A DNA stretch of 50,188 nt from Hyphococcus sp. (lineage in GTDB: Bacteria; Pseudomonadota; Alphaproteobacteria; Caulobacterales; Parvularculaceae). Each line of letters opens with the position of its first letter. Position 1 is the stretch's first letter. Under the pieces are notes generated by a model that searched no databases, was not told the origin of the DNA, and saw only the letters and a program-made list of their open reading frames with translations. Shown in pieces: positions 7,670-17,177 of the stretch. Position numbers and translations under genes: made by a program. The stretch spans positions 1-50,188 of the forward strand of contig JABDJK010000011.1 in the NCBI GenBank assembly GCA_013002535.1. Direction: 5' to 3'.

Positions 7670-9157
7670 CTATTCGTAATTCGCTCTCACAAATTCATCG
7701 AGCAGGCGCACGCCAAAGCCGGAGCCGCCTTTTGGAATAGTGGCCGTATCTTTTTCGTTCCAGGCCATGCCCGCAATATCGAGATGCGCCCAGGCGACAT
7801 CGTCTTTGACAAAACGGCCGAGAAACGCCGCCGCGGTCGAAGAGCCGGCGCCCTTGCCGCCGATATTTTGCATATCGGCGATGTCGGACTTGATCATGTC
7901 ATAGTGGGTCTTGGTGAGCGGCATGTGCCAGAGCTTGTCGCCTGTCGCCTCGCCCGCTTCCTTCAACTGTTTCGCGAGCTTATCGTCATTGACGAACATC
8001 CCGCCAAATTCATGAGCCAGGGAAACGATAATCGCCCCAGTTAGCGTTGCAAGATCGACCACCGTTTTCGGCTTGTAGGTTTCCTGCGCCCACCACATAG
8101 CGTCCGCGAGAACGAGGCGCCCTTCAGCGTCTGTATTCAAAACCTCAATCGTCTGACCCGACATAGATTTGACGACGTCACCCGGCCGCTGCGCCTTGCC
8201 GTCCGGCATGTTTTCAACCAGGCCGATCACGCCAACCACATTGGCTTTCGCCTTGCGGCCCGCGATCGCCGCCATAGCGCCTGTAACAGCGCCGGCGCCG
8301 CCCATGTCCCATTTCATATCGCCCATACCCGGCGACGGTTTGATGGAAATGCCGCCAGTATCAAACGTCACGCCTTTGCCGACAAAGACAACCGGCGCGT
8401 CGGATTTCTTGCCGCCCATCCATTCCATAGCGACAAGGCGCGAGTCGCGCTCCGATCCCTGACCGACGCCGAGAAGCGAGCCCATCCCAAGTTTCTTCAT
8501 CTCGGTCTCACCGAGGACTTTAACCTTGACGCCGAGATCAACGAGCTTTTTACAGCGCTTGGCGAAACTATCGGGATAAAGGATATTAGCCGGTTCAGAC
8601 ACAAGATCACGTGTCAGAAAAACGCCGTCGCCGATCTTGTCGTGATCCGCATACGCCGCCTTCGCGCCCGTCGCATTGGTGTTGACCGTAATCTTCGTGA
8701 GCGCCGGCTTGTCTTTCTTTTCTTCCTTGGTGCGATATTTATCGAACCGGTATGATTTCATGCGTGCGCCGTTGGCGATGCGCGCCGCCAGTTCTGACGC
8801 ATCGATTTTTTTCGCTGATAGGCCGTTAATGGCGAACACGGCGGATTTATCCCGGCTTGCCAGGACCTTCGCTGCACCGGCGCCGCCAATGGCTTCCGCA
8901 TCAAGAGCGGTAAAATCTTTTGATGCTCCAGCGCCGACGAGAATAACCCGCGAATTGGTCAATTCTCCGGGCGACAAAATTTCGAGCGTCTTACCTTTCT
9001 TGGCCTCAAAGGCGCTGTCTTTGATGGCGCGCTCCAGCGCGCCGCCGGATTTCGTATCGACATCGTTATAAGCTTTGGTTTTCTTTCCATCCTCGAAAAT
9101 CGGAATGATGATTGCGCCGCTTTTGGGAAGCGCTGCTGAGGAGAAAGTGATTTGCAT
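7670..9157 (-). CDS. pepA: Leucyl aminopeptidase (M17)
   Basis: A cytosolic two-metal aminopeptidase that removes N-terminal residues from peptides. The 495-aa length is typical. The C-terminal catalytic domain has GKGVTFDTGGISIKPS and the M17 signature NTDAEGRLVLADA, including the metal-binding Asp and Glu and the catalytic Lys and Arg. The N-terminal domain (about 1-165) is less conserved. AGAGGA lies a few bases before the ATG at 9157. It heads the pepA-DUF1499-holC-glutaredoxin-dksA run and is divergent from lptF with about 150 bp between. Confidence 0.96.
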   Translation of the reverse strand: MQITFSSAALPKSGAIIIPIFEDGKKTKAYNDVDTKSGGALERAIKDSAFEAKKGKTLEILSPGELTNSRVILVGAGASKDFTALDAEAIGGAGAAKVLASRDKSAVFAINGLSAKKIDASELAARIANGARMKSYRFDKYRTKEEKKDKPALTKITVNTNATGAKAAYADHDKIGDGVFLTRDLVSEPANILYPDSFAKRCKKLVDLGVKVKVLGETEMKKLGMGSLLGVGQGSERDSRLVAMEWMGGKKSDAPVVFVGKGVTFDTGGISIKPSPGMGDMKWDMGGAGAVTGAMAAIAGRKAKANVVGVIGLVENMPDGKAQRPGDVVKSMSGQTIEVLNTDAEGRLVLADAMWWAQETYKPKTVVDLATLTGAIIVSLAHEFGGMFVNDDKLAKQLKEAGEATGDKLWHMPLTKTHYDMIKSDIADMQNIGGKGAGSSTAAAFLGRFVKDDVAWAHLDIAGMAWNEKDTATIPKGGSGFGVRLLDEFVRANYE

Positions 9158-9306
9158 GAATTCCTCTTAAGTCTTGGTGTCACCGCTGGATTCGTCGCCT
9201 CGCGCTCGGCAGCGTCTCTATCGATGCGCGCGCGAATTGTGCTAGGCAAAACAAACATGAACGCCCTACCTAAACGGAGCGCTCATAAAAAGGAAGCCTC
9301 GCTGAA

Positions 9307-10425
9307 TTGAACAGCCTTGATCGATATATCTTCCGGCAATGCCTGACGCCGTTGTTGTTCACCCTGCTCATTGTAACGGCGGTCGTGTGGATGACGCAGA
9401 GCCTGCAACGCATTGAGATCATGGTTGAATATGGCGAGGGGCTCGGCATGTTCGCGTTTTTGAGCGTTCTAATCATCCCAAGCCTGATCGCGATCATCAT
9501 TCCGTTCGCGCTTTTCGGGGCGGTGGTCTACGCGCTTTACCGCTTACACACCGACAGCGAAATAGCTGTGATGTTTGCCGCCGGCGTCAGTCAATGGCGA
9601 ATCGCGGCGCCAATCCTGTTGATCACTGCATTTTGTGCGATTGCGACGTTTTATGTCAGCACTGATTTAATGCCTCGGTCTTATCGGATCTTGAAACAAA
9701 GGGTCGCTGATATTCGTGCAGACATCGCAAGCTCTATCATTCGCAGTGGAGAATTTACGTCCTTGTCTGATGGTTTTACTGTTTATGTTGATGATGCAAA
9801 AGCTGGCGGTTTGTTCATCGGGCTTCTAGTAAACGATTACCGCAACCCGGGGAAACCGGAAACGTATATGGCTGAGCGCGCGGTGTTGCAGGACACGTCC
9901 TCGGGCCCGGTTTTATTTTTGAAAAACGGGAATGTGCAGCGCACCGACGAAGAAACTGGTAACGTCAGCATCATCAGGTTTGAAGAGTCGCTTGTAAATG
10001 TATCCTCAATACAAAAAGGCACAGGCGAGTTAACCCTGGAACTGACTGAGCGTTACCCAAGCGAACTCTTAAACCCCGATATGACGAAGCCGTATGACCG
10101 GGCTAATGCCGGGAAGCTGATCGCCGAAGGCCACGCGCGTTATGCATCGCCAATCTATGCGTTCGCATACGCTTTGATTGCGCTCTATGCGATGATTGGC
10201 GGCTCCTATAACCGGCGAGGATATGCGATCCGCGCAGCTATCGGCGGCGGCGCAATCGCAATCGTTCGCGTTTTGGGGTATATTGCGCAAAGCATCGCGG
10301 AAAGCGGCGGTGCAATCTGGCTAATCTATACCGTACCCGCAGCGGCGGCGCTCAGCGCCGCTATTTTACTGACTATAGGGCCGATTAATTTCTCCCGCCC
10401 GACGCCAGAAGCGGAGGCTGCGTAG
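9307..10425 (+). CDS. lptF: LPS export permease LptF
   Basis: An inner-membrane subunit of the LptB2FG transporter that extracts lipopolysaccharide and passes it to LptC/LptA. The 372-aa protein has the YjgP/YjgQ layout: transmembrane helices at about 15-115, a periplasmic beta-jellyroll domain (about 125-260) and three C-terminal helices. The start is TTG at 9307, preceded by AAGGAAG at 9290-9296; no ATG fits the N-terminus (NSLDRYIFRQ) that the family shows. It leads the operon and overlaps lptG by one base (TAGTG). Confidence 0.93.
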   Translation: MNSLDRYIFRQCLTPLLFTLLIVTAVVWMTQSLQRIEIMVEYGEGLGMFAFLSVLIIPSLIAIIIPFALFGAVVYALYRLHTDSEIAVMFAAGVSQWRIAAPILLITAFCAIATFYVSTDLMPRSYRILKQRVADIRADIASSIIRSGEFTSLSDGFTVYVDDAKAGGLFIGLLVNDYRNPGKPETYMAERAVLQDTSSGPVLFLKNGNVQRTDEETGNVSIIRFEESLVNVSSIQKGTGELTLELTERYPSELLNPDMTKPYDRANAGKLIAEGHARYASPIYAFAYALIALYAMIGGSYNRRGYAIRAAIGGGAIAIVRVLGYIAQSIAESGGAIWLIYTVPAAAALSAAILLTIGPINFSRPTPEAEAA

Positions 10426-11519
10426 TGCCGCCGCTTACGCTGTTTCGATATATTGCCGTGCGCACAGTTTTTGCTGTCGGCGGGCTCTTGCTGATTTTTA
10501 CCGGCCTCATCATGCTGGTTGATCTTATTGAGAATTTGCGGTTTGCCGGAAAAGTAGACGACGGCGACTTTGGCCTCGCCGCCATGCTGACCATCATGCG
10601 CGCGCCGGCTCTTGCGCAGACGCTTATTCCGTTCGTTTTTCTCTTTGGCGCAATCTGGATGTTCAACGATTTAAATCGCCGTTCCGAAATATCAGTTATG
10701 CGTTCCGCTGGTCTTTCCATCTGGCGGCTTTTGGGTCCGGCGGCGATCATCGCTGCTTTGTCAGGCGTATTAATCATCACCGTCATTGATCCAATGTCGG
10801 CAAAGCTGTTCTCGACTGCGGAAAATTTGATCGCGAATAAACAAGGCGGCGGACAGAATGTCATCCGCGTATTCACTGACGGCATATGGCTGCGCCAGCG
10901 CGACGAAAAAATGCAGCTCATTATTAACGCCCAAAACTTCGACGAAGACCGTGAAACGCTTGAAGACGTCACCGTATGGCGCACTGACCTAAACAGCCGT
11001 TTTCTTGAGCGCATCGACGCCAGCGAAGCCGTACTCTCTGGTCAGGTGATGGAATTACGCGACGCCCGCCTAAAGGAGGCTGAAGGTTTGACCGAGCGAC
11101 GAACGCCTGTTTACGCGATGGAAACCGTTCTCACGTCTGCTGATCTACGGTCGCGAGTCCCCCCGCCGGAAACAATGTCTATTTGGCAGTTGCCGAAGTT
11201 TATCGCCCTTGCCGAAACCGCTGGATTGCCGACGGTGCGCTATCACATGCGGTTTCATGATTTGAGCTCTGCGCCCCTGAAACTTCTCGCCATGGTGCTG
11301 ATCGCAGCTTCTTTCTCCTTGCGGCCGGCGCGTCTCGGCGGCGTATTCGGCATGGTTCTCGCGTCAATCGGCGTCGGCTTTTTACTCTATATCCTGTCCG
11401 AAATTTCGTCTGCGCTTGGTCAGGCGGGGCTCGTCCCGATTGCGATGGCGGCGTGGACGCCCGCCATAATTGCCTCGCTTGCTGCAATCACGGCATTATT
11501 GCATCTCGAAGACGGATAA
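10425..11519 (+). CDS. lptG: LPS export permease LptG
   Basis: The second permease of the LptB2FG complex, 364 aa, with the same helix-jellyroll-helix arrangement as LptF. N-terminal hydrophobic segments cover about 10-115 and the C-terminal ones about 275-360. The periplasmic part carries GIWLRQRD, as in other LptG proteins. It starts at GTG 10425 inside the lptF stop (TAGTG), with GGAGG at 10412-10416 eight bases before, so translation is coupled. The ATPase LptB is not in the window. Confidence 0.93.
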   Translation: MPPLTLFRYIAVRTVFAVGGLLLIFTGLIMLVDLIENLRFAGKVDDGDFGLAAMLTIMRAPALAQTLIPFVFLFGAIWMFNDLNRRSEISVMRSAGLSIWRLLGPAAIIAALSGVLIITVIDPMSAKLFSTAENLIANKQGGGQNVIRVFTDGIWLRQRDEKMQLIINAQNFDEDRETLEDVTVWRTDLNSRFLERIDASEAVLSGQVMELRDARLKEAEGLTERRTPVYAMETVLTSADLRSRVPPPETMSIWQLPKFIALAETAGLPTVRYHMRFHDLSSAPLKLLAMVLIAASFSLRPARLGGVFGMVLASIGVGFLLYILSEISSALGQAGLVPIAMAAWTPAIIASLAAITALLHLEDG

Positions 11520-11618
11520 TTCGCTTCAGCGCCGCTCCGGCGTCTGGACCTGGCACAAGGGGTGATTTATCGCTTGAACCGCGCAGCTGTTGTTGATTCG
11601 CGCGCGTGAGGAGTGATT

Positions 11619-13868
11619 TTGAGACGCAATCGCCGAATAGCGCGACTGTGCATGAGCACCGTTTTGGCCGGCGCCGGGTACGGCGTCGTCGGCAGCACCT
11701 ATGCTCAAGGGCCATCTGAAATCCCGCCAGAACCCATATTGATTGGCGAATCGGATGACGAACCGAATGAGGTTCTTTTCGAAGCCGATACTGTCAGCCG
11801 CGAAAATGACAACGGGCCAATCGTCGCCGAAGGCGATGTCCGCGCGTTTTTCGGTGATCGATATTTGCGCGCCGATCGCCTGGAATACAATCCGGCGACT
11901 GATGTTGTCACTGCTGAAGGCAATGTCTCCATTACCGACGAAGATCTAGAAACAATGTTCGCCAACAAGGTCGTTCTATCAGGCGATCTACGCGACGGCA
12001 TAGCAGAGAATTTTAGCGCGCTGATGGAAGACAATGTGCGGCTCGCTGCGGACAATGCTGTTCAGGAACAAGGCGCCCGCACCCGCCTGTCGCGCGCGGT
12101 TTATACGGCCTGCAATGTTTGCAACGACAAGGACGAAGGAAAAACGCCAACCTGGCGCATCAAATCTTTACGCGTCGTGCGTGATCGCGAACGCAAGGTC
12201 GTTCGGTTTCATCACGCATTTCTGGAAATCAAGGGCGTCCCGATCTTATATACGCCATTTCTGCAAGGCCCTGATCCATCTGTAGAGCGGCAATCGGGAT
12301 TTCTTCCCCCGCGGATCGGCATATCCAGCCGTCTTGGATTTAATTTTGAGCTGCCCTATTACCTCGCGATTTCTAACCATCAGGACGCAACATTTTATCC
12401 CAAGGTCACAACACGCGACGGCATTTTATGGCAAGGTGAATATCGCCGCCGCGGTAAGCGCGGTTATCATGCGCTTGCCGGCGGGGTCATCAACTTTGAT
12501 GAAGGCGAAGAAGAAGAAGATATACCGGGAATACGGTGGCATTATTTCGGACGCGGACACCGGGATTTTGCTGATCACTGGCGCGTCAGCTACGATTTTG
12601 AGCGCGTTTCCGACAATACGTATCTACGAAATTATGACATCGAGCGGCGCGGCGATTTACGTCAGGCCCTGGACCGCGGGCAAACAAATCAGCTTCGCTC
12701 AAATGCGCGGGTTGCCTGGAACAAAAACAATCATCACCTGAAAATTGATTCTTATCTCTTTCAGGGGTTGCGCTCAGTCGATGACGCGAAAACAACGCCG
12801 TATGTTTTGCCGGCAATCGATTACCGCCACGACTTTGGCAAAACACTCGCCGGCGGACGTGCTTCCGTCGGCGCGAACATAACCTCGCTCTATCGAACCG
12901 GCGGAACGGATTCGCAACGCTTCACAGCAAGCGCGAATTGGGGACGCGATATTATTACGCGCGGCGGCCATCGCTTTAAGTTGTTCAGTGAATTGCGGGG
13001 CGACGCCTATTTCTTTCAAGATCTTGATGAAGGAACCGAAATTATTCCGGGTCGCGCGGGTCCGCAAACAGAATTTGAGGCGCGCATACTCCCGACGGCC
13101 GGCGTCGAATGGTCTTATCCACTCAGCCGTCCGATCGGATCCTCCGGTCGTTTATTTCTAGAACCACGCGTGCAACTCGTCGCAAGTCTTGCTGATCGCA
13201 ATGATTTCAACATCATCAATGAAGATTCACAAAGCATTGAATTTGATTACGCCGGCTTGTTCGATTTTAACAAGGCAACAGGGTACGATGCTTACGAAGA
13301 TGGTCAACGCGCCAATATCGGTGTTGCAGCTTCGGCCGTGTGGCCCAACGGACTGGCGGTTGAGGCGTCAATTGGACAACAATTACGTATTCAGCCCACG
13401 GACGCTTTCCGCGCTTCCTCTGGACTTGGCGACAAGAGTTCTGATTTTGTCGGCAGTTTGAACGTAAAGTACAAAGGCATCATTGGCGTAGAAAACCGGT
13501 TTCGCATTGATGACAAAACCGGCTCAATCTCCCGCGCTGAGTCGCTCGCTTTCGTAAATGCGGGCCCAGTTCGCGGAAATGTGAGTTACGTTCGTTTAAA
13601 TGAAGAAAATGTAAGCGCTAATCTGGTCCGCCGGGAAGAGCTCACGGCGCGCGGGTATATGAACGTCACCGATCATTGGTATACGGGCGCGGCTTGGCGG
13701 ATCGATCTCGTTCAAAATCGCACAATTCGGCAGGATTTTATCGTCGGATATCGGGATGAATGCTCGACTTTCGGGGTCACTTACAGCCGAAATCGAACTA
13801 CGGCTCAAAATTTGCCGCCGGATAACAGAATTTTACTTACATTCACGCTGACGTCGCTTGTCGATTGA
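11619..13868 (+). CDS. lptD: LPS-assembly outer-membrane protein LptD
   Basis: The outer-membrane beta-barrel that inserts LPS into the outer leaflet, working with LptE. A signal peptide (MRRNRRIARL start, cleavage near TYA-QG) is followed by an OstA/LptA-like jellyroll (about 40-160) and the LptD barrel. I choose TTG 11619 over GTG 11613, since GAGGAG at 11608-11613 sits five bases before the TTG and overlaps the GTG; length is then 749 aa. Mature cysteines are at about 165, 168 (CNVC) and 715, fewer than the four of E. coli LptD, so the inter-domain disulfide pattern must differ. Third in the lpt operon, 99 bp after lptG. Confidence 0.93.
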   Translation: MRRNRRIARLCMSTVLAGAGYGVVGSTYAQGPSEIPPEPILIGESDDEPNEVLFEADTVSRENDNGPIVAEGDVRAFFGDRYLRADRLEYNPATDVVTAEGNVSITDEDLETMFANKVVLSGDLRDGIAENFSALMEDNVRLAADNAVQEQGARTRLSRAVYTACNVCNDKDEGKTPTWRIKSLRVVRDRERKVVRFHHAFLEIKGVPILYTPFLQGPDPSVERQSGFLPPRIGISSRLGFNFELPYYLAISNHQDATFYPKVTTRDGILWQGEYRRRGKRGYHALAGGVINFDEGEEEEDIPGIRWHYFGRGHRDFADHWRVSYDFERVSDNTYLRNYDIERRGDLRQALDRGQTNQLRSNARVAWNKNNHHLKIDSYLFQGLRSVDDAKTTPYVLPAIDYRHDFGKTLAGGRASVGANITSLYRTGGTDSQRFTASANWGRDIITRGGHRFKLFSELRGDAYFFQDLDEGTEIIPGRAGPQTEFEARILPTAGVEWSYPLSRPIGSSGRLFLEPRVQLVASLADRNDFNIINEDSQSIEFDYAGLFDFNKATGYDAYEDGQRANIGVAASAVWPNGLAVEASIGQQLRIQPTDAFRASSGLGDKSSDFVGSLNVKYKGIIGVENRFRIDDKTGSISRAESLAFVNAGPVRGNVSYVRLNEENVSANLVRREELTARGYMNVTDHWYTGAAWRIDLVQNRTIRQDFIVGYRDECSTFGVTYSRNRTTAQNLPPDNRILLTFTLTSLVD

Positions 13869-13928
13869 CAACTTGCGCCGCCATCAAATTGTACTATTTT
13901 CTGCCGAGATTTAGCGGGATAAGGCGCG

Positions 13929-15293
13929 GTGAGTAAGGATTTGACGTCCATCCAGCGACACCGCCAGAAGGTATTGAGTAATTTTATGACAAAGCAATTT
14001 CTTTTCCGTGCAATTACAACGGCCTGCGCCGTGGTTGGCTTATTTGCCGCTGCGAGCGCCCAGACCGATAATCGGATTGAAAGCGTTATCGCCAAGTCAG
14101 GCGTCCCGCAGGAAGCCGTCGCGGCGATTGTAAATGATTCGGTAATTACGACGTACGACGTACGACAGCGAATGAAACTGATGCTGATGTCGGCCGGCGG
14201 TCAGATTCCGCCGGAGGCATTCCCTCAACTGCAACAACAAGCCGTTCGAGATCTCGTCGAAGAACAACTTAAGCTGGACGAGACCAAAGAATTCGAGATG
14301 GAAGCGACCGAAGCAGAAATTAATCAGGAATTTGCACTTGTCGCTGCCCAAGCCAATATTACGCCGCCGCAGCTAGAAGCTATGCTAGAAAGCATGGGCG
14401 TCGCTAAAGACAGTTTGAACAAACAACTTGAGGCCAATCTTTTATGGCCTGAACTCGTGCAAGGCCGTTTTCGAGAACGAATTCGAGTAAACGACGACGA
14501 GATCGAAAACACTCTTGAGCGCATGCGTGAAGACGCGTCCATGGAGCAATATCTAGTTTCAGAAATATGTATTCCGGTCGATGATCCGTCGCAAGCGCAA
14601 CGTTATTATCAGGGCGGTCTTCAGCTGCTCGAGCAAATGCGACGCGGCGTTCCATTTTCTGTTGTCGCCCAACAGTTTTCTGCATGTACTACAGCTGCGG
14701 TCGGCGGCGACATTGGTTGGGTCCGCGCCGGCGAATTACCGCAGGAACTCGACGTTGCTGTGCGCGTTCTTGAAAAGGGCGCCGTCACAAACCCAATTCC
14801 TTCCGAAGGCGCGTTTATGATATTGGCTCTGCGCGACAAACGCGATGCAGTTGTCGCAGGAGAGCCAACATTTACGCTCGCACATGCCGCGGCGCGCGGT
14901 GAAATTGGCGGGAATGCCGCTCGGCTTGCATTGGAGAAATTGACGACAGCAGATCCATGCTCTGACAGGTCTCTGCGAGTTGATCTTGGACAAGGTATTG
15001 GCGTTACAAAGCTTGAAAACCTGACGCTTGATCAAATACAGGAACCGTTTCGCGATTTCATCGAAGATCTGAACCGCGGCGACACCAGCCCAGTTATTGA
15101 ATCTAACGGCGCTTACCACGTTGCCTATGTCTGCGATAAAGACGAAGGGCTTGGATTGCCGTCTCGAGACGCGCTTGAAAGCCGTATTTTCACCAGACAA
15201 ATAACCCGTATTTCACAGCAGTATTTGCGTGATGTTGAGCGAAACTCGATGGTTGAGATTCGCTTAAAAGAGCCGATCAACCCGACGGGATAA
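13929..15293 (+). CDS. surA: Periplasmic chaperone/peptidyl-prolyl isomerase SurA
   Basis: A periplasmic chaperone that escorts beta-barrel proteins, notably LptD, to the BAM complex. After a signal peptide (hydrophobic core about residues 27-44, cleavage after ASA) comes the SurA N-domain (AIVNDSVITTYDVRQRM), then a parvulin-type domain with GGDIGWVRAGELP, and a second, degenerate region before the C-terminal helix. GTG 13929 has AAGG at 13921-13924; ATG 13986 is an alternative that gives a shorter n-region and has AGAAGG further off. Its position between lptD and pdxA is the conserved order. Confidence 0.9.
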   Translation: MSKDLTSIQRHRQKVLSNFMTKQFLFRAITTACAVVGLFAAASAQTDNRIESVIAKSGVPQEAVAAIVNDSVITTYDVRQRMKLMLMSAGGQIPPEAFPQLQQQAVRDLVEEQLKLDETKEFEMEATEAEINQEFALVAAQANITPPQLEAMLESMGVAKDSLNKQLEANLLWPELVQGRFRERIRVNDDEIENTLERMREDASMEQYLVSEICIPVDDPSQAQRYYQGGLQLLEQMRRGVPFSVVAQQFSACTTAAVGGDIGWVRAGELPQELDVAVRVLEKGAVTNPIPSEGAFMILALRDKRDAVVAGEPTFTLAHAAARGEIGGNAARLALEKLTTADPCSDRSLRVDLGQGIGVTKLENLTLDQIQEPFRDFIEDLNRGDTSPVIESNGAYHVAYVCDKDEGLGLPSRDALESRIFTRQITRISQQYLRDVERNSMVEIRLKEPINPTG

Positions 15294-15303
15294 GCTTTTT
15301 CCT

Positions 15304-16323
15304 TTGACGCAACTCCCGTCATCAATCCCGCCGCTGGCGCTCACTATGGGCGAGCCTGGCGGCGTCGCCCCCGAAATTACCATCAAAGCCTGGCGCGCGT
15401 TAAAAGACAGCGGGCTTGCGTTTTTTGTTATCGCGCCGCCGAGTATTTTTGGTCAAGATGCACCAATCAACGTTATTGATGAAACGTTTAATGCGTCAGC
15501 GACCTTCAAAAATAGCCTGCCAGTATATCCATTGGACAATCAGGTAAACGCGACAGCGGGCGTCGCGGCGCAAGAAAATTCAGCAGCAGTAATAAAAAGC
15601 ATAGAGCGCGCGGTGAGATTGGCCCTTGATGGACGGGCGTCCGCGGTTGTGACAAACCCAATTCAAAAAAGCGCTTTGTCGAGCGCGGGGTTTCAATTTC
15701 AGGGGCACACAGAATTTCTTGCTGACCTCACCAAAAACGCGCCGATGGAAAATAAACGTGCGCGTGGACCGGTCATGATGTTGGCGGGGCCGGACCTCAA
15801 GACTGTCCCTGTTACGATACACCAATCCGTGCGTGACGCCTGTGCGTCGTTAACAACGCCAATCATCACGCATACAGCGAAGGTTGTACACGAAGCGCTG
15901 ATCGCTGATTTCGGCCTCGAATGCCCTCGCCTCGCAATATCTGGACTGAATCCTCACGCAGGCGAGGAAGGCATGATGGGTATGGAGGACGGACTGATTA
16001 TCGCGCCGGCCGTCGACGAGTTACAAGCGCGCGGGTTCAAAGTAATCGGCCCTTTGCCCGCTGACACGATGTTTCACGAGGAGGCGCGCGCAAAATACGA
16101 CGCCGCAATCTGTATGCTGCATGATCAGGCGCTGATACCGGCGAAGACCCTCGCGTTCCATGACGCTGTAAACGTGACGCTGGGGTTGCCGACTATTCGC
16201 ACCTCCCCTGATCACGGCACGGCGCTCGGCATCGCCGGCACCGGCGCGGCGCGCGCCGACAGTTTGATTGCGGCAATAAAACTTGCCGCCGATATGGCGG
16301 CGATGCGGCGCCGATTCTCGTGA
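15304..16323 (+). CDS. pdxA: 4-hydroxythreonine-4-phosphate dehydrogenase
   Basis: An enzyme of pyridoxal 5'-phosphate synthesis that oxidises 4-phosphohydroxy-L-threonine; cytosolic. The 339-residue protein has GEPGGVAPEI near the N-terminus, GHTEFLAD, NPHAGEEGMMG and the C-terminal DTMFHEE, MLHDQALIPAKTL and TSPDHGTA segments that supply metal and phosphate ligands. Start is TTG 15304, 10 bp after surA, with no strong ribosome binding site, so it may rely on coupling. Its end overlaps rsmA by 4 bp (GTGA). Confidence 0.94.
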   Translation: MTQLPSSIPPLALTMGEPGGVAPEITIKAWRALKDSGLAFFVIAPPSIFGQDAPINVIDETFNASATFKNSLPVYPLDNQVNATAGVAAQENSAAVIKSIERAVRLALDGRASAVVTNPIQKSALSSAGFQFQGHTEFLADLTKNAPMENKRARGPVMMLAGPDLKTVPVTIHQSVRDACASLTTPIITHTAKVVHEALIADFGLECPRLAISGLNPHAGEEGMMGMEDGLIIAPAVDELQARGFKVIGPLPADTMFHEEARAKYDAAICMLHDQALIPAKTLAFHDAVNVTLGLPTIRTSPDHGTALGIAGTGAARADSLIAAIKLAADMAAMRRRFS

Positions 16324-17138
16324 CTATTGAGCTGCCGCCCTTACGCGACGTTATCGAGCGATACGATCTCGGCGCAAAGAAATCCCTGGGCCAACATTTT
16401 CTCCTCGATCTCAACATCACCCGCAAGATCGCTCGCGCTGGAGACACAACCTCTGACGACACCATTTTGGAAATCGGGCCCGGGCCCGGCGGTTTGACGC
16501 GAGCGCTTCTTGAAACAGGCGCAAATGTCATCGCTGTCGAACGCGATGCGCGCTGTGTTGCGGCGCTGGGCGATCTTTCTGCTGCGTACCCGGAAAAACT
16601 TCAATTATTTGAGGATGATGCGCTGTCGCTCGATTACTCACGGTTGGATTTGGCGGGCCCGATAAAGATCATCGCGAACCTGCCTTACAACATTTCTACA
16701 GAATTACTGATGCGATGGCTAAAGCAAGGTTCGGATCTCTGGTCCGTCATGGTGCTGATGTTCCAAAAGGAAGTTAGCGATCGCATTCTGGCGTTGGCTG
16801 GGTCAAAAACTTATGGCCGCCTATCGGTGATTTCGCAGTCCGCAAGCACGCCGGTGCGCGCCTTCGACTTGCCAGCGCGCGCATTCACGCCGCCGCCGAA
16901 AATCGATTCAAGCGTCGTTCGATTTGATGCGCCGATAGCGCCGCTGGAAAATATCGCCGCGCTGGAACGCGTGACCCAAGCCGCGTTTTCCCAACGACGA
17001 AAAATGCTGCGCTCATCGCTTAAATCTGTCTTCGGCGATAACCTCGCAGAAATTCTCGCAGCAGTTGGCGTCAAGGAAACACAGCGCGCTGAAGAAATTA
17101 GCGTTGAGCAGTTTATCACCCTTGCTAAAGCGCTGTGA
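16320..17138 (+). CDS. rsmA: 16S rRNA dimethyladenosine transferase
   Basis: KsgA/RsmA dimethylates two adjacent adenines near the 3' end of 16S rRNA late in small-subunit assembly. At 272 aa it is full length: the N-terminal LGQHFL, SAM-binding EIGPGPGGLT (about 54-63) and catalytic NLPYNIST are all present, as is the C-terminal FSQRRKMLR. It starts at GTG 16320 inside the last codons of pdxA, so translation is coupled. It closes the lptF-to-rsmA operon. Confidence 0.95.
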   Translation: MTIELPPLRDVIERYDLGAKKSLGQHFLLDLNITRKIARAGDTTSDDTILEIGPGPGGLTRALLETGANVIAVERDARCVAALGDLSAAYPEKLQLFEDDALSLDYSRLDLAGPIKIIANLPYNISTELLMRWLKQGSDLWSVMVLMFQKEVSDRILALAGSKTYGRLSVISQSASTPVRAFDLPARAFTPPPKIDSSVVRFDAPIAPLENIAALERVTQAAFSQRRKMLRSSLKSVFGDNLAEILAAVGVKETQRAEEISVEQFITLAKAL

Positions 17139-17177
17139 TAAACAACTAAGATTTCGAAAATCGAAGGGCCCTATAAA

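Noticed and set aside
11530-11542. Intrinsic terminator between lptG and lptD
   Set aside because: CGCCG/CGGCG is a 5-bp stem with no T-tract, and the genes are a conserved operon.
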